A DNA stretch of 64,000 nucleotides from Eutrophobius brisbanensis (GTDB taxonomy: Bacteria > Pseudomonadota > Gammaproteobacteria > Eutrophobiales > Eutrophobiaceae), in assembly GCA_038131795.1 (NCBI GenBank), contig JAYPQE010000003.1, positions 186,001 to 250,000 on the forward strand, written 5' to 3'. A program made the position numbers and the translations under genes. The notes beneath the pieces were generated by a model, which was given only the letters and a program-made list of their open reading frames with translations, searched no databases and was not told the origin of the DNA. Of the stretch, positions 1 to 8,619 are shown in pieces; position 1 is the stretch's first letter; the number at the start of each line of letters is the position of its first letter.

Positions 1-120
1 TATTGAAAAGTAACGGTCAAAAAGATCTTTTAGCTCAGATTCCGGTACGTGTGATTGATTGAAGCTAGACCATTCACGGCCAAAATCCTCAACAACATTC
101 TCATCTATGTTTCTGTTCAC
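1..120 (-). CDS. SAM-dependent methyltransferase, N-terminal fragment (cut by window edge)
   Basis: The minus strand is open from a GTG at 118-120 to the left edge. It encodes about 40 residues with the pattern N-x-D-E-N-V-V-E-D-F-G-R-E-W-S-S-F, followed by E-L-K-D-L-F-D-R-Y-F. This FGxEW...F...ELxxxFDxYF opening is typical of class I methyltransferases of the Methyltransf_11/23 type. An in-frame TAA lies upstream, so GTG is the only reasonable start, although no clear Shine-Dalgarno is visible. It lies 19 bases downstream of the matB-like gene on the same strand and could be its operon partner. The catalytic region is outside the window, so the substrate is unknown. Family assignment rests on a short N-terminus only. 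Confidence 0.55.
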   Translation of the reverse strand, partial: MNRNIDENVVEDFGREWSSFNQSHVPESELKDLFDRYFSI

Positions 121-139
121 ATACTTGAAAAAATATAAA

Positions 140-1633
140 TCAGGGTAGTTGATCCTTTAATGCCGGCTTGGTGACCTTGCCCATGGCATTTCGGGGTAAT
201 GCATCAACAATCACAATCTGTTTTGGGATCTTATAAGCGGACATTTTACCCTCACACCAGTTCTTGAGATCGTCATATTCCATAGTCTTGCCTGGTTTCA
301 GGCCAATAAACGCAGTGACCGCCTCACCCCACATCTCATCCGGGGCGCCAATGACCGCGCATTCCGCCACGTCTTCATGGGTGAGTAAGGTGCCTTCTAT
401 CTCCAGGGCGGAGAGTTTATAGCCGCCGGACTTGATAATGTCCACAGATGAGCGGCCCATGATCCGGTAATAACCATTTTCCTTGACGGCCACGTCCCCG
501 GTGCAGAACCAACCGTCATGGTAACTGCCTTCGGTGGCTTCTTTATTACCCCAGTATTCCAGGAAAACATTGTCACCCTTGATTCTGATTTCACCCGGTT
601 TGTCTTCTTCATTAATGACAGCATTTTCATCATCAAACAGACAAACTTCAACACCCGGTAAAGGGATACCCACTGCACCGGCACGGCGTTCACCATCGTA
701 GGGGTTGGAAATGGCCATGCCGATTTCTGTCATACCGTAACGTTCCAGCAGCACCTGGCCAGTCAGTTCCAGCCACTGGTTATAAACTTTGACAGGGCAG
801 GCGGCAGATCCCGATATGTTCAGACGCATATTCCGGAAACCGTCAGTAATGGCCTTGAGCTGGGTATCATAAAGGGTCTCAAAATGCTGAATCATTTTTA
901 CATAGATAGTCGGTACTGCCATAAAGACGTTGTAGCGGTTATCAACCACTTCTTTGAGTATGGCCTCCATATCAAATTTGGGAAACAGGGACACCGTGGC
1001 CCCGGCCCACAGGCCGCAACACAATACATTGATAATACCGTGGATATGGTGGAGTGGGAGAAACAGTGGAATGAAATCTTCATAGTCCCAGGCCCAGGCC
1101 TTAATCAGGGTGGTGATCTGGGCGCGTATATTTTTATGGGTACTGACTACGCCCTTGGGCTTATTTGTGGTACCGCTGGTAAACAGGATCATGGCCTTAC
1201 GATCCAGGGACAGTTCCGGGAGTTGGCCAGCGTTATCAGCTAGGATGTCATTGACGGATTTTAGTTCAATATTGAGCCGGGAACACAACTCGACTATATT
1301 CTCTGCAAATTCACCATTGGCCACGACCCGGGTCACCTCGGCACAGGTCAACGCATGTTCCAGTTCCGGTAGGGCTGAACTGACATTCAAGGGAACCGCG
1401 ATACCCCCGGCACGCCAGATACCAAATAACATGGTGACGTAGTCCAGGCTGGCCGGCATTAAAAAGGCAATACGCTCTTCATTGAGATCGGCCTTGCCAT
1501 TGAGTAATCCAGTGGCCATGCGGTTAATACGATCATTAAGGTCCGCATAGGTGGTGGTATGACCACTCTCTATTAAAGCCACTTTGTCGTGGTCTGCGTT
1601 TAAATGTTGAAAATTTTCTGTCGTTGTTTCCAT
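140..1633 (-). CDS. matB: Malonyl-CoA synthetase-like acyl-CoA ligase (MatB type)
   Basis: This 497-residue ANL-superfamily ligase would activate a carboxylate with ATP to the acyl-adenylate and then to the CoA thioester. Visible motifs are the P-loop LFTSGTTNKPKG (about 150-161), ERYGMTEIGM (297-306), WFCTGD (375-380), the hinge MGRSSVDIIKSGGYK (392-406) and the catalytic lysine in NAMGK (482-486). Two segments match malonyl-CoA synthetases in particular: MRLNISGSAA (269-278) and NPYDGERRAGAVG (310-322), which carry the arginines expected to hold the second carboxylate. The gene follows madL-madM by 15 bases on the same strand, so malonate uptake and activation are co-encoded. Malonyl-CoA is the inferred product. 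Methylmalonate or another short acid cannot be excluded. Confidence 0.82.
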   Translation of the reverse strand: METTTENFQHLNADHDKVALIESGHTTTYADLNDRINRMATGLLNGKADLNEERIAFLMPASLDYVTMLFGIWRAGGIAVPLNVSSALPELEHALTCAEVTRVVANGEFAENIVELCSRLNIELKSVNDILADNAGQLPELSLDRKAMILFTSGTTNKPKGVVSTHKNIRAQITTLIKAWAWDYEDFIPLFLPLHHIHGIINVLCCGLWAGATVSLFPKFDMEAILKEVVDNRYNVFMAVPTIYVKMIQHFETLYDTQLKAITDGFRNMRLNISGSAACPVKVYNQWLELTGQVLLERYGMTEIGMAISNPYDGERRAGAVGIPLPGVEVCLFDDENAVINEEDKPGEIRIKGDNVFLEYWGNKEATEGSYHDGWFCTGDVAVKENGYYRIMGRSSVDIIKSGGYKLSALEIEGTLLTHEDVAECAVIGAPDEMWGEAVTAFIGLKPGKTMEYDDLKNWCEGKMSAYKIPKQIVIVDALPRNAMGKVTKPALKDQLP

Positions 1634-1648
1634 TATTTAACTCTGTTA

Positions 1649-2419
1649 TTAGTAAATTGCGTTGACGATAAGAAAGAGAATCGACGGCCCCATGAGGCAT
1701 CCGACTCCGGTATAAAAGGTGGCGGTCATGGCACCATACGGTACCAGTCTGGGGTCAGTTGCCGCCAGGCCCCCTGCTACCCCGCTGGTGGTGCCCATCA
1801 GGCCACCAAACACCATGGCTGACTGGGGGTTATTCAGGCCGATAAAACCGGCAACCATTGGAGTCCCAATCATCACCATAATGGATTTCACCAGGCCAGC
1901 GGCAACACTCAGGGCAATAACCTCGGAGCTTGCACCAATGGCCGTGCCCGTTACCGGGCCTACAATATAGGTAACTGCCCCGGCACCAATGGTGGTAATG
2001 CTGATGGCATCGGTATAACCAAACATCACAGCCACTACCGCACCGACGATAAACGAGACGACTACACCGGCAAAGATAGAGACAACACCAACAATACCGG
2101 CCTTTTTAAGTTCACCTATATGGACCCCAAAGGCCGTGGCGACAATGGCAAAATCCCGCATCATGCCACCCCCCATAATCCCAACACCGGCCAACAATCC
2201 AATATCGGCTACACCGGTATTACCACCGGTGACGGAACCGCCCCAGTAGGCGGCCACCAGGCCAAGAGTAATGGCCACGGCCGAGCCATGGATCCTGCCG
2301 TTGGTCAGTTTGTCTGACATGAAATAGGAAAACCATGTGACAAGACCCACTGCGGCAAAGGCCACAATCAGGCCATTTCTGGCAAAGACTTTTTCAAGAA
2401 GATCGATCATTATGTCCAT
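1649..2419 (-). CDS. madM: Malonate transporter subunit MadM
   Basis: A 256-residue, very hydrophobic, glycine-rich membrane protein with roughly eight predicted helices. It matches the MadM subunit of the two-component malonate carrier, with conserved stretches such as GGGMMRDFAIVATAFG and GLMGTTSGVAGGLAATDPRLVPYG. MadL and MadM together import malonate, probably with sodium, in the Malonomonas-type system. Its ATG overlaps the madL stop (TAATG), indicating translational coupling, and the matB-like ligase follows. An internal ATG three codons later is an alternative start. Confidence 0.88.
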   Translation of the reverse strand: MDIMIDLLEKVFARNGLIVAFAAVGLVTWFSYFMSDKLTNGRIHGSAVAITLGLVAAYWGGSVTGGNTGVADIGLLAGVGIMGGGMMRDFAIVATAFGVHIGELKKAGIVGVVSIFAGVVVSFIVGAVVAVMFGYTDAISITTIGAGAVTYIVGPVTGTAIGASSEVIALSVAAGLVKSIMVMIGTPMVAGFIGLNNPQSAMVFGGLMGTTSGVAGGLAATDPRLVPYGAMTATFYTGVGCLMGPSILFLIVNAIY

Positions 2420-2820
2420 TAACCTTCTCCTTTATCACTTTCATCAAGTGGGGGAAGAGGTTCACTTTTTGTGCCAATTCTGCTCAATACCGGTACCAGG
2501 GCGAAACTGACAATGACCGCCAGGGCCCCAGCCAGTAGTGCCAGCATGCCGCCATCCACGGCGGCCACCACATTTTGTCTTGCCGCCATGGCGACTACGA
2601 TAGGGATATACATGGCGCTCCAGAATTTAATCCCTGTTCCCGATGCCCCTTCAGTTAGAGATTTGAACATGGGATGGCTGCAGGCAAGTACCAGTAATAA
2701 CATCGCAATACCTACACCGCCAACATTGGCCTGTACACCAATGACAACTCCCAGGATCTCCCCTATGTAAAGACCCAGTACCATACACGCTGATAATAAA
2801 GCGACACCGTAGATGATCAT
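2419..2820 (-). CDS. madL: Malonate transporter subunit MadL
   Basis: A 133-residue membrane protein with about four hydrophobic helices. It is recognised as MadL by its length, its order before madM and segments such as LACSHPMFKSLTEGASGTGIKFWSAMYIP (positions about 46-74). The C-terminus is short, charged and probably cytoplasmic. A strong Shine-Dalgarno (GGAGG, 2826-2830) precedes the ATG, which makes this the first gene of the madL-madM-matB operon. The 132 bases upstream to egtD are AT-rich and probably hold the promoter, but I could not define its boxes. Confidence 0.88.
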   Translation of the reverse strand: MIIYGVALLSACMVLGLYIGEILGVVIGVQANVGGVGIAMLLLVLACSHPMFKSLTEGASGTGIKFWSAMYIPIVVAMAARQNVVAAVDGGMLALLAGALAVIVSFALVPVLSRIGTKSEPLPPLDESDKGEG

Positions 2821-2952
2821 TATTTCCTCCAGAAATTTTATTTTTTGTTATGGTTGATAATATAGGCAGGAAGCAAAGTCTGCAATTTTATCGGCGGTGA
2901 TTTGAAAATTATAGTTTTAATTGTCTGAATATGTAGGTGAAAGCACCTTGGC

Positions 2953-3909
2953 TCAATGGGCTTTCATTAGATATACCGCAAACAGATTATCAGTATCCGT
3001 CCAGTATTTTATTGCCTCAAATTGGTTGTGTTCAGCTAGCGTAATGAACTCCTCTGGAGAATATTTATAGGAGTTTTCAGTGTGGACTGATTCGTCCTTA
3101 TCCAGCAAGATGGTTTGCCCGTTAATCGTGAGGGTTTGCTTTCGGGTGCTCACCAGGTGCATTTCTATTCTGCCGGCATTCGGATTGTAATAGGCATTAT
3201 GTTTAAAATTGTCGAGGCTAAAATCAATACCCAGTTCTTTTTTAATTCGAAGCAACAGGTTCATATTAAACTCTGCTGTCACCCCGGCCTCATCATTATA
3301 GGCGGCATTGAGTATTTCTTCGTTCTTTTTGGTGTCGACACCAATCAATAACATTCCATCTTGGCCAATCGCATCATGGATCATGGATAGAAAGTCATTT
3401 GCTTCCTTTTTTTCAAAATTACCAATACTGGATCCAGGAAAAAACAACATGCGTGGACCCTCAGGGACGATATTTGGAATGGGTAGTGAATGGGTAAAGT
3501 CGACGCAGGTTGCATGCACAGGCAGCCATGGATAGTCATTCACGAGTTCTGTGGCTGCAGACTTGAGATGTTCAAAGGAAATATCCATTGGCACGTAAGC
3601 CGAGGGTTGTAGATTGTCGAGTAATAAACGTACCTTTGCGGCACTGCCTGCACCGGGTTCTACCAATACCCGGCCTTCGCCGGCCAGGGTCGCGATTTCA
3701 TCGGCATTATTGGAAAGTATTGTCTGTTCTACTGTAGGGGGATAGTACTCTGGTTGTTTACAGATCTGATCAAATAATTCCGATCCCCTCCGGTCATAAA
3801 AAAATTTAGGTGCGATGGCCTTTTTATCCTTTGACAGACCGGTGACAACCGCTTCCTGCAAGCTCAGTGTCTGAGGCTTATGATCATGAAATGTGAGGGT
3901 TGTGTTCAT
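2953..3909 (-). CDS. egtD: L-histidine N-alpha-methyltransferase EgtD (ergothioneine)
   Basis: A 318-residue SAM-dependent enzyme that trimethylates histidine to hercynine, the first step of ergothioneine synthesis. The order of features is that of EgtD: an N-terminal FFYDRRGSELFDQIC segment (36-50), EYYPPTVEQ (54-62), the SAM-binding VEPGAGSAAK (83-92), then FFPGSSIGNF, and C-terminal ENSYKYSPEEF. The length is normal for the family. Its ATG overlaps the egtB stop by four bases (ATGA), so the two are translationally coupled. EgtD supplies the substrate for EgtB. Confidence 0.93.
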   Translation of the reverse strand: MNTTLTFHDHKPQTLSLQEAVVTGLSKDKKAIAPKFFYDRRGSELFDQICKQPEYYPPTVEQTILSNNADEIATLAGEGRVLVEPGAGSAAKVRLLLDNLQPSAYVPMDISFEHLKSAATELVNDYPWLPVHATCVDFTHSLPIPNIVPEGPRMLFFPGSSIGNFEKKEANDFLSMIHDAIGQDGMLLIGVDTKKNEEILNAAYNDEAGVTAEFNMNLLLRIKKELGIDFSLDNFKHNAYYNPNAGRIEMHLVSTRKQTLTINGQTILLDKDESVHTENSYKYSPEEFITLAEHNQFEAIKYWTDTDNLFAVYLMKAH

Positions 3910-5171
3910 TGTCGATCTGCCGCCAGACGTATTCCTGTAAATGCCCAGCGTTCTTCAGGATAGAAAAAATTCCGGTACGTTGGTCTTATGTGGTCGCGTG
4001 AAGTGATACAACTACCACCTTTCAGTACCATCTGGTTCGACATGAATTTGCCATTATATTCACCCATGGTCCCGGCCAAGGGTTTAAATCCTGGATACGG
4101 GGTATAGGGAGATGCAGTCCAGGCCCATAAATCACCATAGTATTGGCCAGTATCATTTGCGGGCATTGGATGCATATAATCATCTTCAACAAAATTTCCT
4201 GATATGGTTTGGGGCTCGAGCATAAGTTCCAGTTCAGCCTCCAGCGGCAGGCGGTTACCTGACCAGCGCGCAAAGGCATCTGCTTCGTAATAGCTGATAT
4301 GGCAAACCGGTTCATTGGGTTTTAATTCGCGCATCCCACCCAGGGTGAATTGTTGCCAGTTTCCCTCTGCATCTGACCAGTACAGGGGATGACTCCAGTC
4401 CCGGTTTTGTATCATGGCCCAGCCATCGGCCAGCCATAACGCTGGATTTGAATAACCACCATCATGAATAAACTCTATATATTCACTGTTGGTAACAAAG
4501 CGGGCTGAAAGTTTGAATGGTCTTAGCAGGATTTCGTGGGACGGTGTTTCATTATCGAAACAGAATTCGTTACCATCAGTACCAATATTTTTAATCCCAC
4601 CGTCAAATTCAATCCAGTCTATTGCAGTATTCTGACCTGCCGGTATCTTCAAGTCATTCCGGTAGGCCGGTTTCAACGGATTGGCATTAAAATTATGTTT
4701 GACATCCATGAGTAATAATTCCTGGTGCTGTTGCTCATGGTGTAAGCCGAGTTCAACCTTGAAACAAAGATCAATCCATTTTGAGTCATCCACAGATTCA
4801 ATTAACTCAAGCATGGCCTCATCAATGGCCTGACGGTACTGATAAATTTCATCAACCGTTGGCCTTGACAATAAGCCTCGCTTTGGACGTGGGTGCATAT
4901 TGCCATGGGTATAGTAATAGCTGTTAAAAATAAAGTCATATTCTGCATGGAAAGGTTGATAGCCTGGTTTGAAATCAGCGAGGATAAAGGTTTCAAAAAA
5001 CCAGGTGACATGTGCCATGTGCCATTTTGGCGGACTGGTCTGGGGAATGGACTGAATCTGATAGTCGTCCTTTGTCAGTGGGCGACAGAGTGTTTCTGAA
5101 AATCCCCTGACTCGGGAATAATCTGTTATTAACTCATCGCGTCCAGGTCTGTTCTCTACCTTGGTATCCAT
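3906..5171 (-). CDS. egtB: Hercynine oxygenase / sulfoxide synthase EgtB
   Basis: A 421-residue non-heme iron enzyme that couples hercynine to a cysteinyl thiol using oxygen. An N-terminal DinB-like half carries the iron ligands: PKWHMAHVTWF (about 48-58) and HHEQQHQE (144-151, histidines four apart as in EgtB). A C-terminal FGE-sulfatase/C-type-lectin-like half ends with GGSCITSRDHIRPTYRNFF. There is no fused methyltransferase, so this is not a full OvoA. It is first in a two-gene operon with egtD. No egtA, egtC or egtE is nearby, so the thiol donor (cysteine or gamma-glutamylcysteine) cannot be decided here. Confidence 0.92.
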   Translation of the reverse strand: MDTKVENRPGRDELITDYSRVRGFSETLCRPLTKDDYQIQSIPQTSPPKWHMAHVTWFFETFILADFKPGYQPFHAEYDFIFNSYYYTHGNMHPRPKRGLLSRPTVDEIYQYRQAIDEAMLELIESVDDSKWIDLCFKVELGLHHEQQHQELLLMDVKHNFNANPLKPAYRNDLKIPAGQNTAIDWIEFDGGIKNIGTDGNEFCFDNETPSHEILLRPFKLSARFVTNSEYIEFIHDGGYSNPALWLADGWAMIQNRDWSHPLYWSDAEGNWQQFTLGGMRELKPNEPVCHISYYEADAFARWSGNRLPLEAELELMLEPQTISGNFVEDDYMHPMPANDTGQYYGDLWAWTASPYTPYPGFKPLAGTMGEYNGKFMSNQMVLKGGSCITSRDHIRPTYRNFFYPEERWAFTGIRLAADRQ

Positions 5172-5412
5172 ATACCCGCCTTATTCGTAAGGCATCACTA
5201 TAAGTGGGGCATTTTTTACATTCAACCGTCTAATATGAAAAATGTATTACAACTGATTGTATTTATTAAATTTATCCAGTTATTAGTATTCTGCTGGACA
5301 ATGATAAATACCTGATAGTGGCTTTGAATATTATTCCTTATTCAGTCTATTGCGGGCTTCATCAGCTGCATCTATGCTAGGCAGTGATAATAATGATGGG
5401 GGTGGATAATCC
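5172..5412. other. Divergent intergenic region, egtB / exported amidohydrolase
   Basis: These 241 AT-rich bases separate two divergently transcribed genes and should hold both promoters. I see no convincing sigma-70 box pair, no repeat of the families found elsewhere in the window and no small gene. Confidence 0.4.
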
Positions 5413-7311
5413 ATGCAAAGTAACAGTTGTATTTTATTCATTATCAGTAAATTTGTATTATTCATATCTTCATGCGGTGTATATGCACAATCGGGTATAC
5501 CAACAGAACTCGTCCATTACCCTGATTATATTTTTCATAACGGCCAGGTATTAACGGCTGATAGTGATTCCCCGGACTTTACCATTGCCCAGGCGGTGGC
5601 AGTGCGTGGTAACCGTATCCTCAAGGTGGGTAGTGATGCCGAGGTGCGCAGACTCACGGGTCCCAATACACGGGTTATTGACCTGCGGGGCAGGTCGTTA
5701 ACGCCAGGCTTTGTCTACAACGATGGGGATAATTCAGTCCCGGCTGGCGATCTAATCAAGGATAGCCAGTGGGGAGGTCGCATGCAGCCCAAGCTGGGTG
5801 GTACCACCATAGACCAGGCTCTGGTCACTCTGGCCCGTATAGTGCAATTGGAAAATAATCCAGGTGAACCCATGTTTTTTAATCTCCAGGACCAGTGGGC
5901 GGCAGTGGCGAAAAATTCATGGGGCATCTCTGTACTCGATGAAGTGGCCCCTGATAATCCGGTGATGATCTATCTGGACAGCAGTTATGGTCTGTTAAAT
6001 ACGGCCATGCTTAATCTGGCCATTGAAAATGGTTTTCCAGCCGATCACTTCCATATTGACCGGGACGATGCGGGGAACCCAACCGGTGTTTCCGGTGCAC
6101 ACCTGAATGGGTTTATTGGTCGCGAGGTGCGCCCCTGGCCTGATCCCATCTGGTTTGATGAAGTGGCCATGCCTATGGCGGTGGAGTCATTGGCAAACTA
6201 TGCCCGGCACGGTGTGACCCTGGCCACGGGACACATGAGTGCCGCTACGATGACCGTACTCAACCGCCTGTTCCATGAACAAAATGATGACCTCGCTATC
6301 CGTGTCTATCCCGGACTGGATTTTATGATGCAAAACCCCAATGGTGAGATGTTCCTGAAACGCTTCGGTAACCTGGTGGATTTTTCCCTGTCAGACGACA
6401 GGGGTGAGATGGTGACAATTGTCGGTACTGCGGTTGGGCCCCATACCGGATCGGAAGATGCCGCCGCCAGCCTGTTGTCCATAGAACCCAAAACCAATGT
6501 TATCCCGGATATCAGTCCCAATACCCATGGTTATAACCGTTGGACGGCCCAGTGGTTTACCGGTCTCAGCCATGAAGACCTGACGGAATCACAAAAACGC
6601 CAGACAGACTTTCATAATGTCATGTTGGCAAGGCAACATGGCTGGAATGTTACCGGCATACATAACCGCGGTAGTGAAGGCATCCGTCTGGCCATGCAGA
6701 ACGTCTATGAAGCAGAAAACCAGGACCGCCTGTATGTCAAAAAATTATTTCGTCCCCAGGGTTTCGACCACAACATCGACTGGGTGCAGGAGGTGTTTGA
6801 TTATTACAATGCCCACCCGGAACTGAAGGCCCTGATCCGGTTTGGGATCAATCTGGGGACCATGATCAACCAGCGCGATGCCGAGCCATTGGGACTCACC
6901 AATGTGTTTGAGGCCCAGTATGGTTATGAAGGCCTGGAGCGTATTGCGCCCTTAAAATCCATTATGGAAAACGGTATTCAGTTTCATATTGAGGGTACCG
7001 AGCCTCGCGCCGATAGAGGATTCCCTACCTGGTATATCCAGAAGGCGGTGACGCGGGAGGATGCCCAGGGCAGGGTGATTGCACCCCAAGAGGCCCTGGA
7101 CCGTAAGACAGCGTTTTTGGCATTGACCCGTTGGGGCGCCAGGTTCCTTGATGCCCACGATGAATATGGCTCCATTCAGGAAGGCATGATGGCGGACCTG
7201 GTCATCTTTAACGGCAACCTGCTGGATGTTCCCATTGCAGAGATCACCAACCTGAAACCGGTGTTTACGATGGTGGGTGGTCGTATAGCTTATGAAGAAG
7301 AAGGTCTTTAG
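5413..7311 (+). CDS. Exported amidohydrolase-fold protein lacking the HxH metal motif
   Basis: This 632-residue protein has an N-terminal hydrophobic signal sequence with a likely cut near VYA-QS (about residue 25). The rest has the layout of YtcJ-type (amidohydrolase_3) enzymes: the N-terminal beta strand IFHNGQVLTADSD, the LTPGF turn (96-100), a long barrel region, and C-terminal GSIQEGMMADLVIFNGN plus PVFTMVGGRIAYEE, the usual composite-sandwich ending. In active members PGF is followed by an HxH metal pair. Here the residues are VYNDGDN (101-107), so the first metal site is missing. The usual HAIGD-like histidine region reads TGIHNRGSEG. It may bind another ligand, use a different mechanism or be catalytically inert. 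The substrate is unknown. Confidence 0.7.
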   Translation: MQSNSCILFIISKFVLFISSCGVYAQSGIPTELVHYPDYIFHNGQVLTADSDSPDFTIAQAVAVRGNRILKVGSDAEVRRLTGPNTRVIDLRGRSLTPGFVYNDGDNSVPAGDLIKDSQWGGRMQPKLGGTTIDQALVTLARIVQLENNPGEPMFFNLQDQWAAVAKNSWGISVLDEVAPDNPVMIYLDSSYGLLNTAMLNLAIENGFPADHFHIDRDDAGNPTGVSGAHLNGFIGREVRPWPDPIWFDEVAMPMAVESLANYARHGVTLATGHMSAATMTVLNRLFHEQNDDLAIRVYPGLDFMMQNPNGEMFLKRFGNLVDFSLSDDRGEMVTIVGTAVGPHTGSEDAAASLLSIEPKTNVIPDISPNTHGYNRWTAQWFTGLSHEDLTESQKRQTDFHNVMLARQHGWNVTGIHNRGSEGIRLAMQNVYEAENQDRLYVKKLFRPQGFDHNIDWVQEVFDYYNAHPELKALIRFGINLGTMINQRDAEPLGLTNVFEAQYGYEGLERIAPLKSIMENGIQFHIEGTEPRADRGFPTWYIQKAVTREDAQGRVIAPQEALDRKTAFLALTRWGARFLDAHDEYGSIQEGMMADLVIFNGNLLDVPIAEITNLKPVFTMVGGRIAYEEEGL

Positions 7312-7315
7312 AAAA

Positions 7316-8104
7316 CTACCAGCGAATATTCGCTGAAACGCCAAAGATGTCAGGGCTGACCACTGGAATGATGGTCAGCCCTTGCCGTTTAGCATCGGCG
7401 TCAAACACTGCATCCACAGATTCGTAAGCCAGGTACCAGCCCAGGGCCGCCTGGGAAAAGTAATGGGCGTTATCATTGATCCGCGACCAGGCGGTGAACG
7501 TGGAGGCCAGCATAGCAAGGTATTTCACCGGCTTGTTGTCTTCATTCATCCGGGCAATGGTCAGAAAAGGAACGGCGCTCACATAGCCATGTCCGGATAC
7601 GCCATTATCATCATCAAACGGCCGCCAGTGAGATTTGTGGGTCGTCTCACCCGGGCGTGACCCGCCAGTGGCACGTTGCATAAGCAGCAATGCCGGCGTC
7701 CCCGTTGCATAGGCGCGCAGGGAATAAGCACCCCAGTTGGCTATGGGAGAATCTGTTTCTACAAACTTCAATGCCGCGGCCACGGCGGTGATGGGTAATA
7801 AAAACTGACGTTCACCAAATTCTTTGAAGATATCAGACATATCGTCCGTGGTAGAGCTGCGTATATCGTCCTGGTACCAGTTCTGGATTTCGTGATCGAT
7901 ATTGGTATTGGCAGACAGTGCACCTATGCCAAAACCAATCCCTATCCTGAATAAGCGGTCACCGGAATAAAAACTTTTATAGTCATTGATTACGGTCTCT
8001 ATAATCCTGTCACCGGTATTATCAATATGGGAATCAGCATGGGCATTGGGCAATACCGTGATGCATAGCGCCAGGCCAAAACTAAAATATCGGAATTTTT
8101 CCAT
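7316..8104 (-). CDS. Exported PAP2-superfamily protein with altered catalytic residues
   Basis: A 262-residue protein with a signal peptide (about 1-23, ending AHA-DS) and the three PAP2 phosphatase motif regions. Motif 1 reads QRATGGSRP (143-151, normally K-x6-RP). Motif 2 is VSGH (169-172, normally PSGH). Motif 3 is SRINDNAHYFSQ (207-218, normally SR-x5-H-x3-D). The two histidines remain, but the motif 1 lysine and the motif 3 aspartate are both glutamine. Family members are lipid or sugar phosphatases acting at the membrane. Activity is uncertain here. It converges with the preceding gene, with only four bases between them. Confidence 0.68.
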   Translation of the reverse strand: MEKFRYFSFGLALCITVLPNAHADSHIDNTGDRIIETVINDYKSFYSGDRLFRIGIGFGIGALSANTNIDHEIQNWYQDDIRSSTTDDMSDIFKEFGERQFLLPITAVAAALKFVETDSPIANWGAYSLRAYATGTPALLLMQRATGGSRPGETTHKSHWRPFDDDNGVSGHGYVSAVPFLTIARMNEDNKPVKYLAMLASTFTAWSRINDNAHYFSQAALGWYLAYESVDAVFDADAKRQGLTIIPVVSPDIFGVSANIRW

Positions 8105-8143
8105 GTAAGGTTACTTTAATAGGTTGGTGGATATCAGGTTCAA

Positions 8144-8314
8144 TTACTCATCATGACCAAATACACAGGAAGAGGCATATTCCCCGGCGTCATTGGCGGT
8201 CGATTCTCCCTTGGGTTTATCATCCATCATGTCACACCATCTCTCAGAGCCAACTTCCGGTGCGCACGCAGTGATCAGGAAAGTGAATAAAATTGTAATA
8301 AAAGTCTTTTTCAT
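8144..8314 (-). CDS. DUF3012-type small lipoprotein
   Basis: A 56-residue protein starting MKKTFITILFTFLITACAPE, a short lipoprotein signal with the lipobox ITAC. The mature part reads APEVGSERWC...DDKPKGESTANDAGEYASSC, which matches the small DUF3012 lipoproteins (CAPEVGSxxWC, KPKGxxTANEAxxYAxxC). It carries two further cysteines that could pair. The start codon overlaps the stop of the TfoX-C gene by four bases (ATGA). Its function is unknown. Confidence 0.78.
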   Translation of the reverse strand: MKKTFITILFTFLITACAPEVGSERWCDMMDDKPKGESTANDAGEYASSCVFGHDE

Positions 8315-8619
8315 TGGGATTCTTTATTGTTATTTAATCCAGGAATATTGTGCGGGGTCTTTGTATATTCCTCAAGTGCTAATAGAAGGCTGGTCCTGTG
8401 ATGTTTGGCGATGGTCTGCCAGTTTTCACCAGACAGCGCCGACTCCAGTGCCCATAGCAGGTTAAGACTGACGTTTTTATTATGTCTTTGGGTCTGAACA
8501 TAGGCAGCAACACTTCCCATCGCTTCCAACTGATGTACCGTTGTAATACCGGCACGGGCCAGCATGGACTGAGACTTTGGTCCCAGCCCGTTTAAATCAG
8601 TAATCTTTATATCTACCAC
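8311..8619 (-). CDS. TfoX C-terminal domain protein (helix-hairpin-helix)
   Basis: The frame can be extended upstream to 8742, but the recognisable protein begins at the GTG at 8617-8619, giving 102 residues. The core ITDLNGLGPKSQSMLARAGI-TTVHQLEAMGSVAAY is the TfoX/Sxy C-terminal helix-hairpin-helix domain, followed by NLLWALESALSGENW. TfoX N-terminal sequence is absent, so this is the stand-alone C-terminal form, not a full competence regulator. The GTG start overlaps the end of the TauE-family gene by seven bases, and the end overlaps the lipoprotein start. This points to a three-gene operon. Nucleic-acid binding is possible but not shown. Confidence 0.72.
   Translation of the reverse strand: MVDIKITDLNGLGPKSQSMLARAGITTVHQLEAMGSVAAYVQTQRHNKNVSLNLLWALESALSGENWQTIAKHHRTSLLLALEEYTKTPHNIPGLNNNKESQ

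Noticed and set aside
7320..7335. 16-bp perfect palindrome CAGCGAATATTCGCTG
   Set aside because: It lies inside the last codons of the PAP2-like gene, has no T tract, and may be chance; not called as an operator or terminator.
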